Shown: positions 19,253-28,550 of the stretch, one piece after another
Numbering within the stretch: the stretch's first letter is position 1
Layout of the letters: the number at the start of each line of letters is the position of its first letter
Origin: Chromatiaceae bacterium
GTDB lineage: Bacteria > Pseudomonadota > Gammaproteobacteria > Chromatiales > Chromatiaceae
NCBI GenBank assembly: GCA_024235315.1
Contig: JACKMP010000005.1
Location: 139,359-203,358, forward strand
Direction of reading: 5' to 3'
Length of the DNA: 64,000 bases
The notes under the pieces: model-generated
The model's database searches: none
What the model saw: the letters and a program-made list of their open reading frames with translations, nothing else
Told to the model about the DNA's origin: nothing
Translations under genes and position numbers: made by a program

Positions 19253-21700
19253 TCAATGATGCCGCAGGGCATCGTTGGCGTCTTCCGCATTTTCTTCTTT
19301 CGCGTCAGCAGACTTAACCTCGTCCGCGTCTTTCGGCTGGCGAGGCTTCGGCCGCTCCGCCAAGGCGATTTCGAGGACCTCATCGATCCAGCGCACCGGC
19401 TTGATGTCGAGATGCTGCTTGATATTTTTCGGCATCTCAACCAGGTCACGCTCATTTTCGTGCGGGATGATCACAGTCTGGATGCCACCACGCAGCGCTG
19501 CCAGCAGTTTCTCCTTGAGGCCACCGATCGGCAGCACCTCACCCCGCAGGGTGATCTCTCCGGTCATCGCCACATCGGCGCGTACGGGGATACCGGTCAA
19601 TGCCGAGGTCAACGAGGTCGCCATGCCGATGCCGGCACTCGGACCGTCTTTTGGCGTTGCGCCTTCGGGAACATGGATGTGCACATCGGTCTTCTGGTAA
19701 AAGTCGTTGTCCAACCCGAGCGACGCGGCGCGACTGCGCACCACGGTCATGGCGGCCTGAATCGATTCCTTCATCACGTCACCGAGTTGCCCTGTGTGGG
19801 TCAGGCGACCTTTGCCGGGGGTAAGTGCCGTCTCGATCCGCAGCAGTTCGCCGCCGACCTCGGTCCAGGCAAGCCCGGTGACCTGACCGACCTGGTCATG
19901 CTCGTCCGCGCGCCCGTACCGGAAGCGCTTGACACCAAGATACTTCTCCAGGTTTTTCGGCCCCACGGTGACGCGCTTGCCCTGCTTGGCTTCGAGCAGC
20001 ACGTCCTTCACCACCTTACGGCAGATCTTGGAGATCTCGCGCTCGAGATTACGCACACCGGCTTCACGGGTGTAGTAACGCACGATATCGCGCAGCGCCG
20101 CCTCCTTGATGACCAGTTCCTCTATCTTTAACCCGTTGTTCTGAATCTGCTTGGGAACCAGGTAGTTCTCCGCAATGCTGACCTTCTCGTCTTCGGTGTA
20201 TCCGGACAGACGGATCACCTCCATTCGGTCCAGCAGCGCCGGTGGGATATTCATGCTGTTGGCGGTGGCGACGAACATCACCTCGGACAGGTCGAAGTCC
20301 ACCTCCAGGTAGTGATCCTGGAAGGTGTGATTCTGTTCGGGGTCGAGCACCTCGAGTAGCGCGGACGCCGGGTCGCCACGGAAATCCATCGCCATCTTGT
20401 CGATCTCGTCGAGCAGGAAGAACGGATTCTTGGTACCAGCCTTGGTCAGGTTCTGCACGATCTTGCCGGGCATTGCACCGATATAGGTGCGGCGATGTCC
20501 GCGGATCTCGGCTTCGTCACGGACACCGCCGAGTGCCATGCGAATGAACTTGCGGTTCGTGGCACGCGCAATCGACTGGCCGAGCGAAGTCTTGCCCACG
20601 CCGGGCGGGCCAACCAGGCACAGAATCGGGCCCTTGAGTTTGCGAACGCGCTGCTGCACGGCGAGATATTCAAGGATGCGCTCCTTGACTTTCTCGAGAC
20701 CGAAGTGATCGGCATCCAGGACTTCCTCGGCCTTGGCAAGGTCGTTACGCACCTTGGTGCGCTTCTTCCACGGCACGCTGACCAGGGCGTCGATATAGTT
20801 GCGTACCACCGTGGCTTCGGCCGACATCGGCGACATCAGCTTGAGCTTGTTGAGCTCCGCGCTCGCCTTGGTGCGCGCCTCTTTGCTCATGCCCGCCTTT
20901 TCGATCTTTTCGGCGAGATCCTCGAGTTCATTCGGCGCATCGTCGAGCTCGCCGAGTTCCTTCTGGATCGCCTTCATCTGTTCGTTGAGGTAGTACTCGC
21001 GCTGATTCTTTTCCATCTGGCGCTTCACCCTGCCGCGGATACGCTTCTCCATCTGCAGGATGTCGTTCTCACCCTCCATCAGCGCCATCAGGTGTTCGAG
21101 GCGCTCGCGCACATTGAACATCTCGAGGACGTGCTGCTTCTCGTCGAGCTTCAGCGCCATGTGAGCGGCCATCGTGTCGGCCAGACGCGACGGCTCGTCA
21201 ATGCTTGCCAGAGAGGTCAGGACCTCCGGCGGCACTTTCTTGTTCAGCTTCACGTACTGGTCGAATAGTGCTGTCGCTGAGCGCATCAGCACTTCCATCT
21301 CGCGCTCGGGCAACTCGATGAGGTCACCCGCCGGCTCGATTTCAGCCGTGAAGAACTCGTTGTCCGACATCACCTCCTTGATCTGGGCGCGCTCGGCCCC
21401 CTCGACCAGCACCTTGACGGTACCGTCCGGGAGCTTGAGCAACTGCAGGATGCTCGCCAGGGTCCCGATCTCGTACATATCCGCCGGCTGCGGTTCGTCG
21501 ACGTCGGCACTCTTTTGCGCAACCAGCAGTATCTGCTTGTTGTCCGCCATCGCTGCGTCCAGGGCCTTGATCGATTTCTCGCGGCCCACAAACAGCGGAA
21601 TGACCATGTGCGGGTATACCACCACATCCCGCAACGGCAGCACCGGGACAGCACTCGGCTGGTCGTCTCGCATACTCACCGCGGTATCTTCCTGTCCCAT
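19253..21700 (-). CDS. lon: ATP-dependent protease La (Lon)
   Basis: Cytoplasmic AAA+ serine protease that degrades misfolded and regulatory proteins. From the ATG at 21700 it has 815 residues; GGAGGAAATCA directly before this ATG decides the start. Domains: LAN (about residues 20-210, [21 protein letters not shown]), helical region, AAA+ with Walker [10 protein letters not shown] and Walker [11 protein letters not shown], then a C-terminal protease with the catalytic serine in KDGPSAGI and the lysine in [12 protein letters not shown]. The tail is charged ([20 protein letters not shown]). A sigma32-like promoter lies upstream, matching the heat-shock control known for lon. Confidence 0.98.
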   Translation of the reverse strand: MGQEDTAVSMRDDQPSAVPVLPLRDVVVYPHMVIPLFVGREKSIKALDAAMADNKQILLVAQKSADVDEPQPADMYEIGTLASILQLLKLPDGTVKVLVEGAERAQIKEVMSDNEFFTAEIEPAGDLIELPEREMEVLMRSATALFDQYVKLNKKVPPEVLTSLASIDEPSRLADTMAAHMALKLDEKQHVLEMFNVRERLEHLMALMEGENDILQMEKRIRGRVKRQMEKNQREYYLNEQMKAIQKELGELDDAPNELEDLAEKIEKAGMSKEARTKASAELNKLKLMSPMSAEATVVRNYIDALVSVPWKKRTKVRNDLAKAEEVLDADHFGLEKVKERILEYLAVQQRVRKLKGPILCLVGPPGVGKTSLGQSIARATNRKFIRMALGGVRDEAEIRGHRRTYIGAMPGKIVQNLTKAGTKNPFFLLDEIDKMAMDFRGDPASALLEVLDPEQNHTFQDHYLEVDFDLSEVMFVATANSMNIPPALLDRMEVIRLSGYTEDEKVSIAENYLVPKQIQNNGLKIEELVIKEAALRDIVRYYTREAGVRNLEREISKICRKVVKDVLLEAKQGKRVTVGPKNLEKYLGVKRFRYGRADEHDQVGQVTGLAWTEVGGELLRIETALTPGKGRLTHTGQLGDVMKESIQAAMTVVRSRAASLGLDNDFYQKTDVHIHVPEGATPKDGPSAGIGMATSLTSALTGIPVRADVAMTGEITLRGEVLPIGGLKEKLLAALRGGIQTVIIPHENERDLVEMPKNIKQHLDIKPVRWIDEVLEIALAERPKPRQPKDADEVKSADAKEENAEDANDALRHH

Positions 21701-21787
21701 TGATTTCCTCCGTCGGCACGCAGCAATGCGCGCAGCAATATTGGCCGTCGATCGTGCCAAGGGTTCAAAGACGTTTCGACCGTGTGA

Positions 21788-21816
21788 AGATGGGGATTGG
21801 TGCGGGAAAATTCAAC
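21788..21816 (-). promoter_or_regulatory. Probable sigma32 (heat-shock) promoter of lon
   Basis: On the minus strand, -35 GTTGAAT (21810-21816) and -10 CCCCATCT (21788-21795) are separated by 14 nt. Both elements closely match the sigma32 consensus, and the same GTTGAAT / CCCCAT pair occurs at the E. coli lon promoter. It lies 88 bases upstream of the lon ATG. Confidence 0.8.
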
Positions 21817-21960
21817 CCGCAAATTACCCTGATATGTCGCTGCATCCTGCGCCCGGCCGGTGTCGCACCCGGCAACGCAAAGACGCGCGATCTTCTGAAA
21901 ACGCAAACGGAATCACGGCGGCCATGTGCCCCGCGACCATCTGTATCCGATGGATAACGC

Positions 21961-23241
21961 TCAGTCGGAGGCCGCAATCTGCCTCGGCTCGGCACCACCG
22001 AAAATAATGTAGGGGGCGGATTCGCCCTTGATCACGCCTTCGTCGATGACAACCTTGCTGACACCCTCCAGCGAGGGCAGATCGTACATGGTGTCGAGAA
22101 GCACGTGTTCGAGGATGGTGCGCAGACCGCGCGCGCCGGTCTTGCGTTCCATCGCCCGTCGGGCAATCGCCCGCAAGGCTTCGTCACGCACCTCGAGTTC
22201 AGCACCCTCCATCTCGAAGAGCCGCTGGTACTGTTTGATCAGGGCATTGCGCGGCTCCGTGAGGATCTGCACCAATGCCTCCTCGTCGAGTTCTTCAAGC
22301 GTCGCCACGACCGGCAGACGGCCGACAAACTCCGGAATCAGGCCGTAACGGATCAGGTCCTCGGGTTCGACGTTGCTCAGGATCTCGCCGACGTTGCGTT
22401 TGTCTTCCTTGCTGCGCACCTCGGCAGAAAACCCGATACCACCTTTTTCGGAACGGTCGCGAATGACCTTGTCGAGGCCGGCAAATGCCCCGCCGACAAT
22501 GAACAGCACATTGGAGGTATCAACCTGCAGGAACTCCTGCTGCGGGTGCTTGCGCCCTCCCTGCGGGGGCACCGACGCAACCGTACCCTCGATCAGCTTG
22601 AGCAACGCCTGCTGCACACCCTCACCCGACACATCGCGCGTGATCGACGGGTTGTCGGACTTGCGCGAGATCTTGTCGATCTCGTCGATATAAACAATCC
22701 CGGTCTGCGCCTTCTCGACATCGTAGTCGCATTTCTGCAACAGCTTTTGGATGATGTTTTCCACGTCCTCGCCGACATAACCGGCCTCGGTGAGCGTGGT
22801 CGCATCAGCAATCGTAAACGGCACATTGAGCAACCGCGCCAGGGTCTCGGCCAGCAAGGTCTTACCCGAACCGGTCGGCCCGATCAGCAGGATATTGCTC
22901 TTGGCGATCTCGACGTCGTCCTTCTTGGCCTTCGCCTCGAGCCGCTTGTAGTGGTTGTAAACAGCGACCGAAAGAACTTTCTTGGCCCGCGTCTGACCGA
23001 TGACATACTGGTCGAGCGTGGCATTGATATCCTGCGGAATCGGCAGCTTGTCGGACGTGTGTCCGACGTTGTCCTGCATCTCTTCACGGATGATATCGTT
23101 ACAAAGTTCGACACATTCGTCGCAGATAAAGACAGATGGCCCCGCAATGAGCTTGCGCACCTCGTGCTGACTCTTGCCGCAAAACGAGCAGTACAGCAGC
23201 TTGCCGTCCTCGCCCTTTCCGTGCTTTTTATCGTCGCTCAT
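21961..23241 (-). CDS. clpX: ATP-dependent Clp protease ATP-binding subunit ClpX
   Basis: AAA+ unfoldase that recognises tagged substrates and feeds ClpP. It has 426 residues, matching E. coli (424). The N-terminal zinc domain has CSFCGKSQ and CDECVELC. Walker A is [11 protein letters not shown], the RKH-type pore region and [17 protein letters not shown] segment are present, Walker B is [12 protein letters not shown], and the IGF loop that binds ClpP is seen as GGIGFSAEV (GIGF). It follows clpP by 129 bases on the same strand, the usual tig-clpP-clpX-lon order. Confidence 0.98.
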   Translation of the reverse strand: MSDDKKHGKGEDGKLLYCSFCGKSQHEVRKLIAGPSVFICDECVELCNDIIREEMQDNVGHTSDKLPIPQDINATLDQYVIGQTRAKKVLSVAVYNHYKRLEAKAKKDDVEIAKSNILLIGPTGSGKTLLAETLARLLNVPFTIADATTLTEAGYVGEDVENIIQKLLQKCDYDVEKAQTGIVYIDEIDKISRKSDNPSITRDVSGEGVQQALLKLIEGTVASVPPQGGRKHPQQEFLQVDTSNVLFIVGGAFAGLDKVIRDRSEKGGIGFSAEVRSKEDKRNVGEILSNVEPEDLIRYGLIPEFVGRLPVVATLEELDEEALVQILTEPRNALIKQYQRLFEMEGAELEVRDEALRAIARRAMERKTGARGLRTILEHVLLDTMYDLPSLEGVSKVVIDEGVIKGESAPYIIFGGAEPRQIAASD

Positions 23242-23370
23242 AGTCGTGTACCTTGTCTTTGCGTCGCCGCCCGGGCAGATTTTGCGGCGCCGCCGCGTAC
23301 TCCGTTTCGGTGATCATATCCGAATGCTTTCGGATGACAAGCCACCCAAACCGCGTGGCTATCCGCCTAT

Positions 23371-23991
23371 TTACTTGGCTTGGTCGGGCCGCCGATCCAA
23401 TACCTGATCAATCAGTCCGTAGGCGACCGACTGCTCACCGCTCATAAAGTTGTCCCGGTCGGTGTCCAGTCCGATGCGCTCGATATCCTGGCCAGTGTGA
23501 TTAGAGAGTATCTTGTTGAGCTTTTCGCGAATCAGCAGAATCTCGCGCGCGTGGATCTCGATGTCCGTGGCCTGTCCCTGGAATCCGCCCAGTGGCTGGT
23601 GGATCATGATCCGCGAATGCGGCAGGGCGTAACGCTTGCCCTTTTCTCCTCCGGCCAGAAGCAGCGCACCCATGCTCGCCGCCTGCCCGATACACATCGT
23701 GGTGACATGTGGGCGGATGAACTGCATGGTGTCGTAGATCGCGAGCCCGGCGGTCACGGATCCGCCAGGCGAATTGATATAAAGATGAACGTCTTTGTCC
23801 GGGTTTTCCGATTCCAGGAACAGCAGCTGCGCGACGATCAGATTGGCCATCTGGTCTTCCACCGGCCCGACACAGAAAATCACGCGTTCTTTGAGCAGCC
23901 TCGAATAGATGTCGTAGGCCCGCTCGCCGCGCGCGCTCTGCTCCACCACCATCGGCACAAGGCCAAGATTCATCGGTTCGAATTGATTCAT
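23371..23991 (-). CDS. clpP: ATP-dependent Clp protease proteolytic subunit
   Basis: Serine peptidase forming the 14-subunit chamber used by ClpX and ClpA. It has 206 residues, standard length. The N-terminus ([25 protein letters not shown]) carries the axial loop. The catalytic serine is in [14 protein letters not shown], the histidine in [12 protein letters not shown] and the aspartate in the [11 protein letters not shown] region. The gene follows tig by 69 bases. A weak C-G hairpin with five T in that gap (24036-24050) could partly separate the two transcripts. Confidence 0.97.
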   Translation of the reverse strand: MNQFEPMNLGLVPMVVEQSARGERAYDIYSRLLKERVIFCVGPVEDQMANLIVAQLLFLESENPDKDVHLYINSPGGSVTAGLAIYDTMQFIRPHVTTMCIGQAASMGALLLAGGEKGKRYALPHSRIMIHQPLGGFQGQATDIEIHAREILLIREKLNKILSNHTGQDIERIGLDTDRDNFMSGEQSVAYGLIDQVLDRRPDQAK

Positions 23992-24060
23992 ACGCTGCTT
24001 ATCGGATGTTATTGGAATTACTTGAAGCTACCCCTAAAAACCCGACCGGGCAAGCCTGCT

Positions 24061-25362
24061 TTAAGCCGTGTTTTCCATTATCCCGGCGAACGTCTTTGGC
24101 TCTTCGGTCACCTGCACCTGGGTCAGCACCCAGTCCACCACCTGGTTCTCGAGCACGAGGTTCTCGATGCTGGTACGCGCGGACTTGTCCTGCATGTAAT
24201 AGTCGACCACTTCCTGCGGATTTTCGTACGACTCGGCAAATGCAGCGATGGTCTCGCGCAACTGCTCGTCCTGCGCCTTGATCTGCTGCGTGCTGATGAT
24301 CTCCGCCACCAGGAGACCCAGATGCACGCGCCGCTTCGCCTGTTCGGCAAATACGCTGGCCGGCAGGTCCATGCTCGACTGCTGCCCGCGCTGCTGCATG
24401 TCCTGAATCACCTGCTGCTTCATGCGCTCGGCTTCCTGATTCACCATCGCCTTGGGGATATCCAGGGGACTGGCCGCGATCAGCGCATCCATTACATGTT
24501 CTTTGGTGATGCCCTTGAGCTTCTGCGTCAGCTCATGCTGCATGTTCTTGCCGACGTCAGCGCGCAACGCCTCCACGGTGCCCGCCTCCACACCGAAGGC
24601 CTTGACGAACTCCTCGTCGATCTCCGGCAGCTGGGGCTCGGACACCCGCAACACCTTGACCTCAAAAGTCGCATCCTTGCCCGCCAGATGCTGGGCACGG
24701 TAGTCGTCGGGGAATTTGACGTCCAGCGTGCGCTCGTCGCCTGCCTTGGCACCGAGCAGTCCGGATTCGAAACCGGGGATCATCGCGCCCGAGCCGAGGA
24801 TCAGTGGCACATTCTGCGCCGACCCGCCTTCAAAGACCTCACCGTCGATCATGCCCTTGAAATCCATGTAGACGGTATCGCCGTCACTGGCACCGCGTTC
24901 GACGTCATTCCACACCGTGCGCTGCTTGCGCAGTTTGTCGATCATCTCGTCGATGTCGCTCTCAGCGACCTCTGCCACCGGCCGGGCAACCGACTGGCCG
25001 GACAGGTCGCCGACGGTCACTTCAGGCATCACCTCGAAGGTCGCGGTGTAACCCAGGCCTCCCTCTTCGGCGGCCTCGCGCAATTCCACCTGCGGCTCGC
25101 CGGCCGGCATCAGTTTGTGCTGGCCTGCCGCCTCATACAGGGTTTCCTGGATCAGGGTGCCGTAGGCCTCCTGACGGACCTGCTCGCCGAAGCGCTGCTT
25201 GATGGTGCGCATCGGCACCTTGCCGGGGCGAAAACCGTCCAGGCGCGCATGCCGCGCCAGGTCCTGGAGCTTCTTGTCCATCACCGCCGCGACCCGATCT
25301 GCAGGCAGATCCACCAGAAGACGCTTCTCGAGACCTTCGCCCGATTCAATAGAAACTTGCAT
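24061..25362 (-). CDS. tig: Trigger factor
   Basis: Ribosome-associated chaperone and prolyl isomerase that meets nascent chains. It has 433 residues (E. coli 432). The ribosome-binding loop is GFRPGKVPM (about residues 44-52). The FKBP-type domain spans about residues 160-245 (DTVYMDFKGMIDGEVFEGG, MIPGFESGLLGAKAGDE), and a long helical C-terminal chaperone region follows. It heads the tig-clpP-clpX-lon cluster and is preceded by tRNA-Leu on the same strand. Confidence 0.97.
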   Translation of the reverse strand: MQVSIESGEGLEKRLLVDLPADRVAAVMDKKLQDLARHARLDGFRPGKVPMRTIKQRFGEQVRQEAYGTLIQETLYEAAGQHKLMPAGEPQVELREAAEEGGLGYTATFEVMPEVTVGDLSGQSVARPVAEVAESDIDEMIDKLRKQRTVWNDVERGASDGDTVYMDFKGMIDGEVFEGGSAQNVPLILGSGAMIPGFESGLLGAKAGDERTLDVKFPDDYRAQHLAGKDATFEVKVLRVSEPQLPEIDEEFVKAFGVEAGTVEALRADVGKNMQHELTQKLKGITKEHVMDALIAASPLDIPKAMVNQEAERMKQQVIQDMQQRGQQSSMDLPASVFAEQAKRRVHLGLLVAEIISTQQIKAQDEQLRETIAAFAESYENPQEVVDYYMQDKSARTSIENLVLENQVVDWVLTQVQVTEEPKTFAGIMENTA

Positions 25363-25462
25363 TCCAATTCACCCCGGCAGCCTGTACTGCCTGTTAACTC
25401 TCGTCGTTATTCAAAATGCCCGCCACCGGAGCCGGCTGGATATCTATGCCACCACAGACCGA

Positions 25463-25547
25463 TGGTGCGAAAGGAGAGACTCGAACTCTCACGGGTTGCC
25501 CCACTGGAACCTAAATCCAGCGCGTCTACCAGTTCCGCCACTCTCGC
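25463..25547 (-). tRNA. tRNA-Leu (TAG)
   Basis: 85 nt with encoded CCA and the long variable arm of class II tRNAs. Acceptor GCGAGAG pairs with CTTTCGC through one G-T pair. The anticodon stem CTGGA/TCCAG encloses loop TTTAGGT, giving anticodon TAG. It lies about 100 bases upstream of tig on the same strand. Confidence 0.96.
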
Positions 25548-25693
25548 CTGTTCGGTGCAATCGCGCATTATACAAGACAGGACACCGCCCGAAACAGCGC
25601 AAAAAAGCGGCATCAGCGTGCCGAACGGCTGCTGTCGTGGCGCTGGCTACGGTTTCGGGTGCGTGGTGATCGCTCGAACGACCGCCGGCAGTG

Positions 25694-27088
25694 TCAGATA
25701 ACCTTGGAGAAACGCGCGGTCTGGCCGGCGGCGCCAAGATAACGGTCGAAGACCATGCAGATGTTGCGGATCAGCAGACGGCCGGCAGGCAGGACGTCGA
25801 TCACCCTGTCATCGATCGCGATCAGGCCGTCCCGGGCCATCGCCTGCAAGCGGCCAAGTTCACCGGCGAAGTAGTCCGCAAAGCGGATATCCCACTCGCG
25901 CCCGACCGCGTCCATGTCCAAAGTGAAATTGCAGATCAACTGGGTGATCACCGCGCGTCGGAGTTCGTCGTCGTGTGTCAGCTCGATGCCGCGAAACACC
26001 GCCAGCTCGCCGGCATCGATGCGGGCGTAGTACTCATCCAGGGTGCGCATGTTCTGCGCATAGGTGTTGCCGACCATGCCGATCGAGGTAACGCCCAGGG
26101 CGACCAGGTCACAGTGTGCGTGCGTCGAGTAGCCCTGGAAATTGCGGTACAGCTGGCCTTCACGCTGCGCCAGGGCAAGTTCGTCATCGGGGCGTGCGAA
26201 GTGATCCATGCCGATGTAGACATAGCCAGCCGCCGCCAGGTGCTCGCCGATCTGTTGCAGCATGTCCAGCTTCTGGTCCGGGCTCGGCAGCTCGTCCTCG
26301 TTGATCCGACGCTGCGGCTTGAAGCGCTCGGGCAGGTGCGCATAGTTGAAGACCGACAGCCGGTCCGGCGCGGCCTCTATCACCCGGTCCAGTGTGGCGA
26401 CAAATGACGTGGCGGTCTGAAATGGCAGGCCGTAGATCAGGTCCACACTGATTGAACGAAAGCCCTCGCGCCGCGCCGCGTCGAGTGCACCGAATGTCTC
26501 CTGCGCACTCTGGATGCGATTGACCGCCTGCTGAACCTTGGGGTCGAGGTCCTGAAGCCCCAGGCTCATGCGGTTAAAGCCGATTTCGCGCAACACGCCG
26601 ATCGTGGCCTCGGTGACCTCGCGCGGATCGATCTCAATCGAATACTCGCCGCTGTCGTCGTCCAGCAGCCGAAAGTGCCTGGCGGTCTCCGCCATCAGCT
26701 CACGCATCTGCTCTTCGCTGATAAAGGTGGGCGTGCCGCCACCCCAGTGCAGCTGCTCGACCGGGCGGGTGTCGTCGAACAACTCGCTCTGCATCGCCAT
26801 CTCCCGATACAACCGATCGAGATAGGGCTGGGCGCGTGAACGATCCTTGGTCACCACCTTGTTGCACGCACAGTAGTAACAAACGGTATCGCAGAACGGG
26901 ATGTGGAAATACAGCGACAACGGCCGCCCGGAGGCATTGCTCGCACGCGCGGCAGCACGGTATTCGGCGGGTCCGAAACCTTCGTGAAACTGTACCGCCG
27001 TCGGATACGAGGTATATCGCGGACCCGACTGGTCGTAGCGGCTGATCAGTTCCTGGTCGAGAACGAGCGTCTGTTGCATGTTCGGCAT
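25694..27088 (-). CDS. hemN: Oxygen-independent coproporphyrinogen III dehydrogenase
   Basis: Radical SAM enzyme that oxidatively decarboxylates coproporphyrinogen III in haem synthesis without oxygen. It has 464 residues, near E. coli HemN (457). The iron-sulfur motif is C66-x3-C70-x2-C73 (FCDTVCYYC) followed by another cysteine (ACNK), as in true HemN. The N-terminal GPRYTSYPTAVQF and GGGTPTFI are family hallmarks. An in-frame ATG at 27079 is also possible. True HemN next to a haem-rich cbb3 system fits a micro-aerobic or facultative lifestyle (inference). Confidence 0.96.
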   Translation of the reverse strand: MPNMQQTLVLDQELISRYDQSGPRYTSYPTAVQFHEGFGPAEYRAAARASNASGRPLSLYFHIPFCDTVCYYCACNKVVTKDRSRAQPYLDRLYREMAMQSELFDDTRPVEQLHWGGGTPTFISEEQMRELMAETARHFRLLDDDSGEYSIEIDPREVTEATIGVLREIGFNRMSLGLQDLDPKVQQAVNRIQSAQETFGALDAARREGFRSISVDLIYGLPFQTATSFVATLDRVIEAAPDRLSVFNYAHLPERFKPQRRINEDELPSPDQKLDMLQQIGEHLAAAGYVYIGMDHFARPDDELALAQREGQLYRNFQGYSTHAHCDLVALGVTSIGMVGNTYAQNMRTLDEYYARIDAGELAVFRGIELTHDDELRRAVITQLICNFTLDMDAVGREWDIRFADYFAGELGRLQAMARDGLIAIDDRVIDVLPAGRLLIRNICMVFDRYLGAAGQTARFSKVI

Positions 27089-27135
27089 TCTAGATATTCC
27101 CCGCCTCTACGGCACTGATGCACGTCGACGAACCG

Positions 27136-27456
27136 TCAGTCCTGATCCGGGACATCCAGGCCTTTGCGATGCGTTTCGTTGATCTGTTTCAACAGTGTAT
27201 GAAACGGCACATGCTCTTCGTGCCGCCGCAATACATCCATAAATGCAAGATCCTCACGGCCGAACCGATAGGTGCCGGCCACCATGGCGTCGTAGACCTG
27301 CTGAATCCCCTCCTCGAGAGGCTCGATGTACGCGGGGAACTGCTGCAGTTCCTCCATCTCGTACAGCAGACAGTTCTTGAGATCACCAACCTCGAACACT
27401 GCCTGCTTGACCCACTCGGCATATTCCTCGGCGCTGCGCGCCCTGTGCAGACTCAT
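27136..27456 (-). CDS. Small acidic protein of unknown function, coupled to prmB
   Basis: Function not recognised. It has 106 residues with no signal peptide or membrane segment, is rich in Glu and helical in character, with segments EYAEWVKQAVFEVGDLKNCLL and HTLLKQINETHRKGLD. Similar short proteins beside gammaproteobacterial hemN or prmB have, as far as I recall, sometimes been labelled GspF, but nothing here resembles a type II secretion inner-membrane protein. It overlaps the prmB stop by 4 nt (ATGA) and precedes hemN by 47 nt, so it is co-expressed with both. Confidence 0.75.
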   Translation of the reverse strand: MSLHRARSAEEYAEWVKQAVFEVGDLKNCLLYEMEELQQFPAYIEPLEEGIQQVYDAMVAGTYRFGREDLAFMDVLRRHEEHVPFHTLLKQINETHRKGLDVPDQD

Positions 27457-28376
27457 GTACCAGCCTCCTCAAAAACCTCGCGATACTCGTCCAGCTGTTC
27501 GGCGGTCAACAGAAACACACCGTCACCGCCGCGCGCGAAATCCAGCCACAGGAATGGAACTCCGGGGTAACGCGCCATCAGCAGATCGGCACTCGCGCCC
27601 ACTTCGACGACAATTATACCACCCGGGCGCAGGTAATCCGCGCTGCCGCTGAGGATACGCGCGACGACATCCATACCGTCGTCGCCGGCCTCCAGCGCGA
27701 GTTCAGGCTCATGCCGGTATTCCGCCGGCAGTGTCGCCATTTCAGCACTGCTGACATACGGCGGATTGCTGACGATCAGGTCGTAGCGCTCTCCATCCAG
27801 GCCTTCGAAGACATCCGCATGCAGGGCCCTCACCCTTCCTTCGAGACGATGACGCTCAATATTGCGCGTCGCCACTTCCAGGGCCGCCGGCGAGATGTCG
27901 CTGAGATCCACCAGCGCCTGTGGAAAGGCGTAGGCACTGGCGATGCCGATGCAGCCGCTGCCGCAACACAGGTCGAGCACGCTGGTTACCTGGTCCGGGT
28001 CCAGCCAGGGGGCAAATCCCTCATCGATCAGTTCGGCAATGGGCGAACGTGGGATCAGTACATTGTCGTCGACGAAGAAATCGAGGCCGGCGAACCGCGC
28101 CTCGCCGGTGAGGTAGGCCGCCGGCACACGCCGCTCAATGCGGGCCTGGAACAGATCGAGTATCCGCACGACCTCATCTGCGGCAACGCGCGCCGCCAGG
28201 TAGTCCGCCGGCAGATCGTGCCCCAGGTGTACACCGTGCAGGACCAGGGCAAGCGCCTCGTCCAGCGCATTGTCCGTGCCATGGCCGAAAAACAGCCCGG
28301 CCTCGTTGAAACGGCTGGCACCCCAGCGGACAAAGTCTCTCAGGGTAATCAGTTCACCGGATTGTGGACGCTGCAT
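27453..28376 (-). CDS. prmB: Ribosomal protein L3 N5-glutamine methyltransferase
   Basis: HemK-family SAM methyltransferase that modifies a glutamine of ribosomal protein L3. From the ATG at 28376 it has 307 residues, close to E. coli PrmB (310). The family N-terminal helical domain (LITLRDFVRWGASRFNEAGLFFGHGTDNALDEA) favours PrmB over PrmC. SAM motif I is VLDLCCGSGCIGIA, and the catalytic NPPY motif is IVSNPPYVSSAEM. A start at 28418 would add 14 atypical residues. Confidence 0.92.
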   Translation of the reverse strand: MQRPQSGELITLRDFVRWGASRFNEAGLFFGHGTDNALDEALALVLHGVHLGHDLPADYLAARVAADEVVRILDLFQARIERRVPAAYLTGEARFAGLDFFVDDNVLIPRSPIAELIDEGFAPWLDPDQVTSVLDLCCGSGCIGIASAYAFPQALVDLSDISPAALEVATRNIERHRLEGRVRALHADVFEGLDGERYDLIVSNPPYVSSAEMATLPAEYRHEPELALEAGDDGMDVVARILSGSADYLRPGGIIVVEVGASADLLMARYPGVPFLWLDFARGGDGVFLLTAEQLDEYREVFEEAGT

Positions 28377-28550
28377 GCTCGAATCCCATCGTTTTTGGCG
28401 GCGCAACGGCTGGCACATGCCGGCCGCAAGCGGCGACGTGCGGGGCCGTCACAGTCGAAACGGCTACTATAGTCGCAAACAACCCGTTCCCTGTACCGCG
28501 GTCGACACCGTCTACGATCGTGGGCCGCAAACCCATTCCGGAGATCCGAT

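Noticed and set aside
22105..23313. 402-codon open frame opposite clpX
   Set aside because: Shadow of the clpX reading frame; no start context or recognisable motif.
23380..25701. 773-codon open frame on the plus strand opposite clpP and tig
   Set aside because: It lies antisense to two certain genes and tRNA-Leu, has no family features, and is explained by high GC content at third positions.
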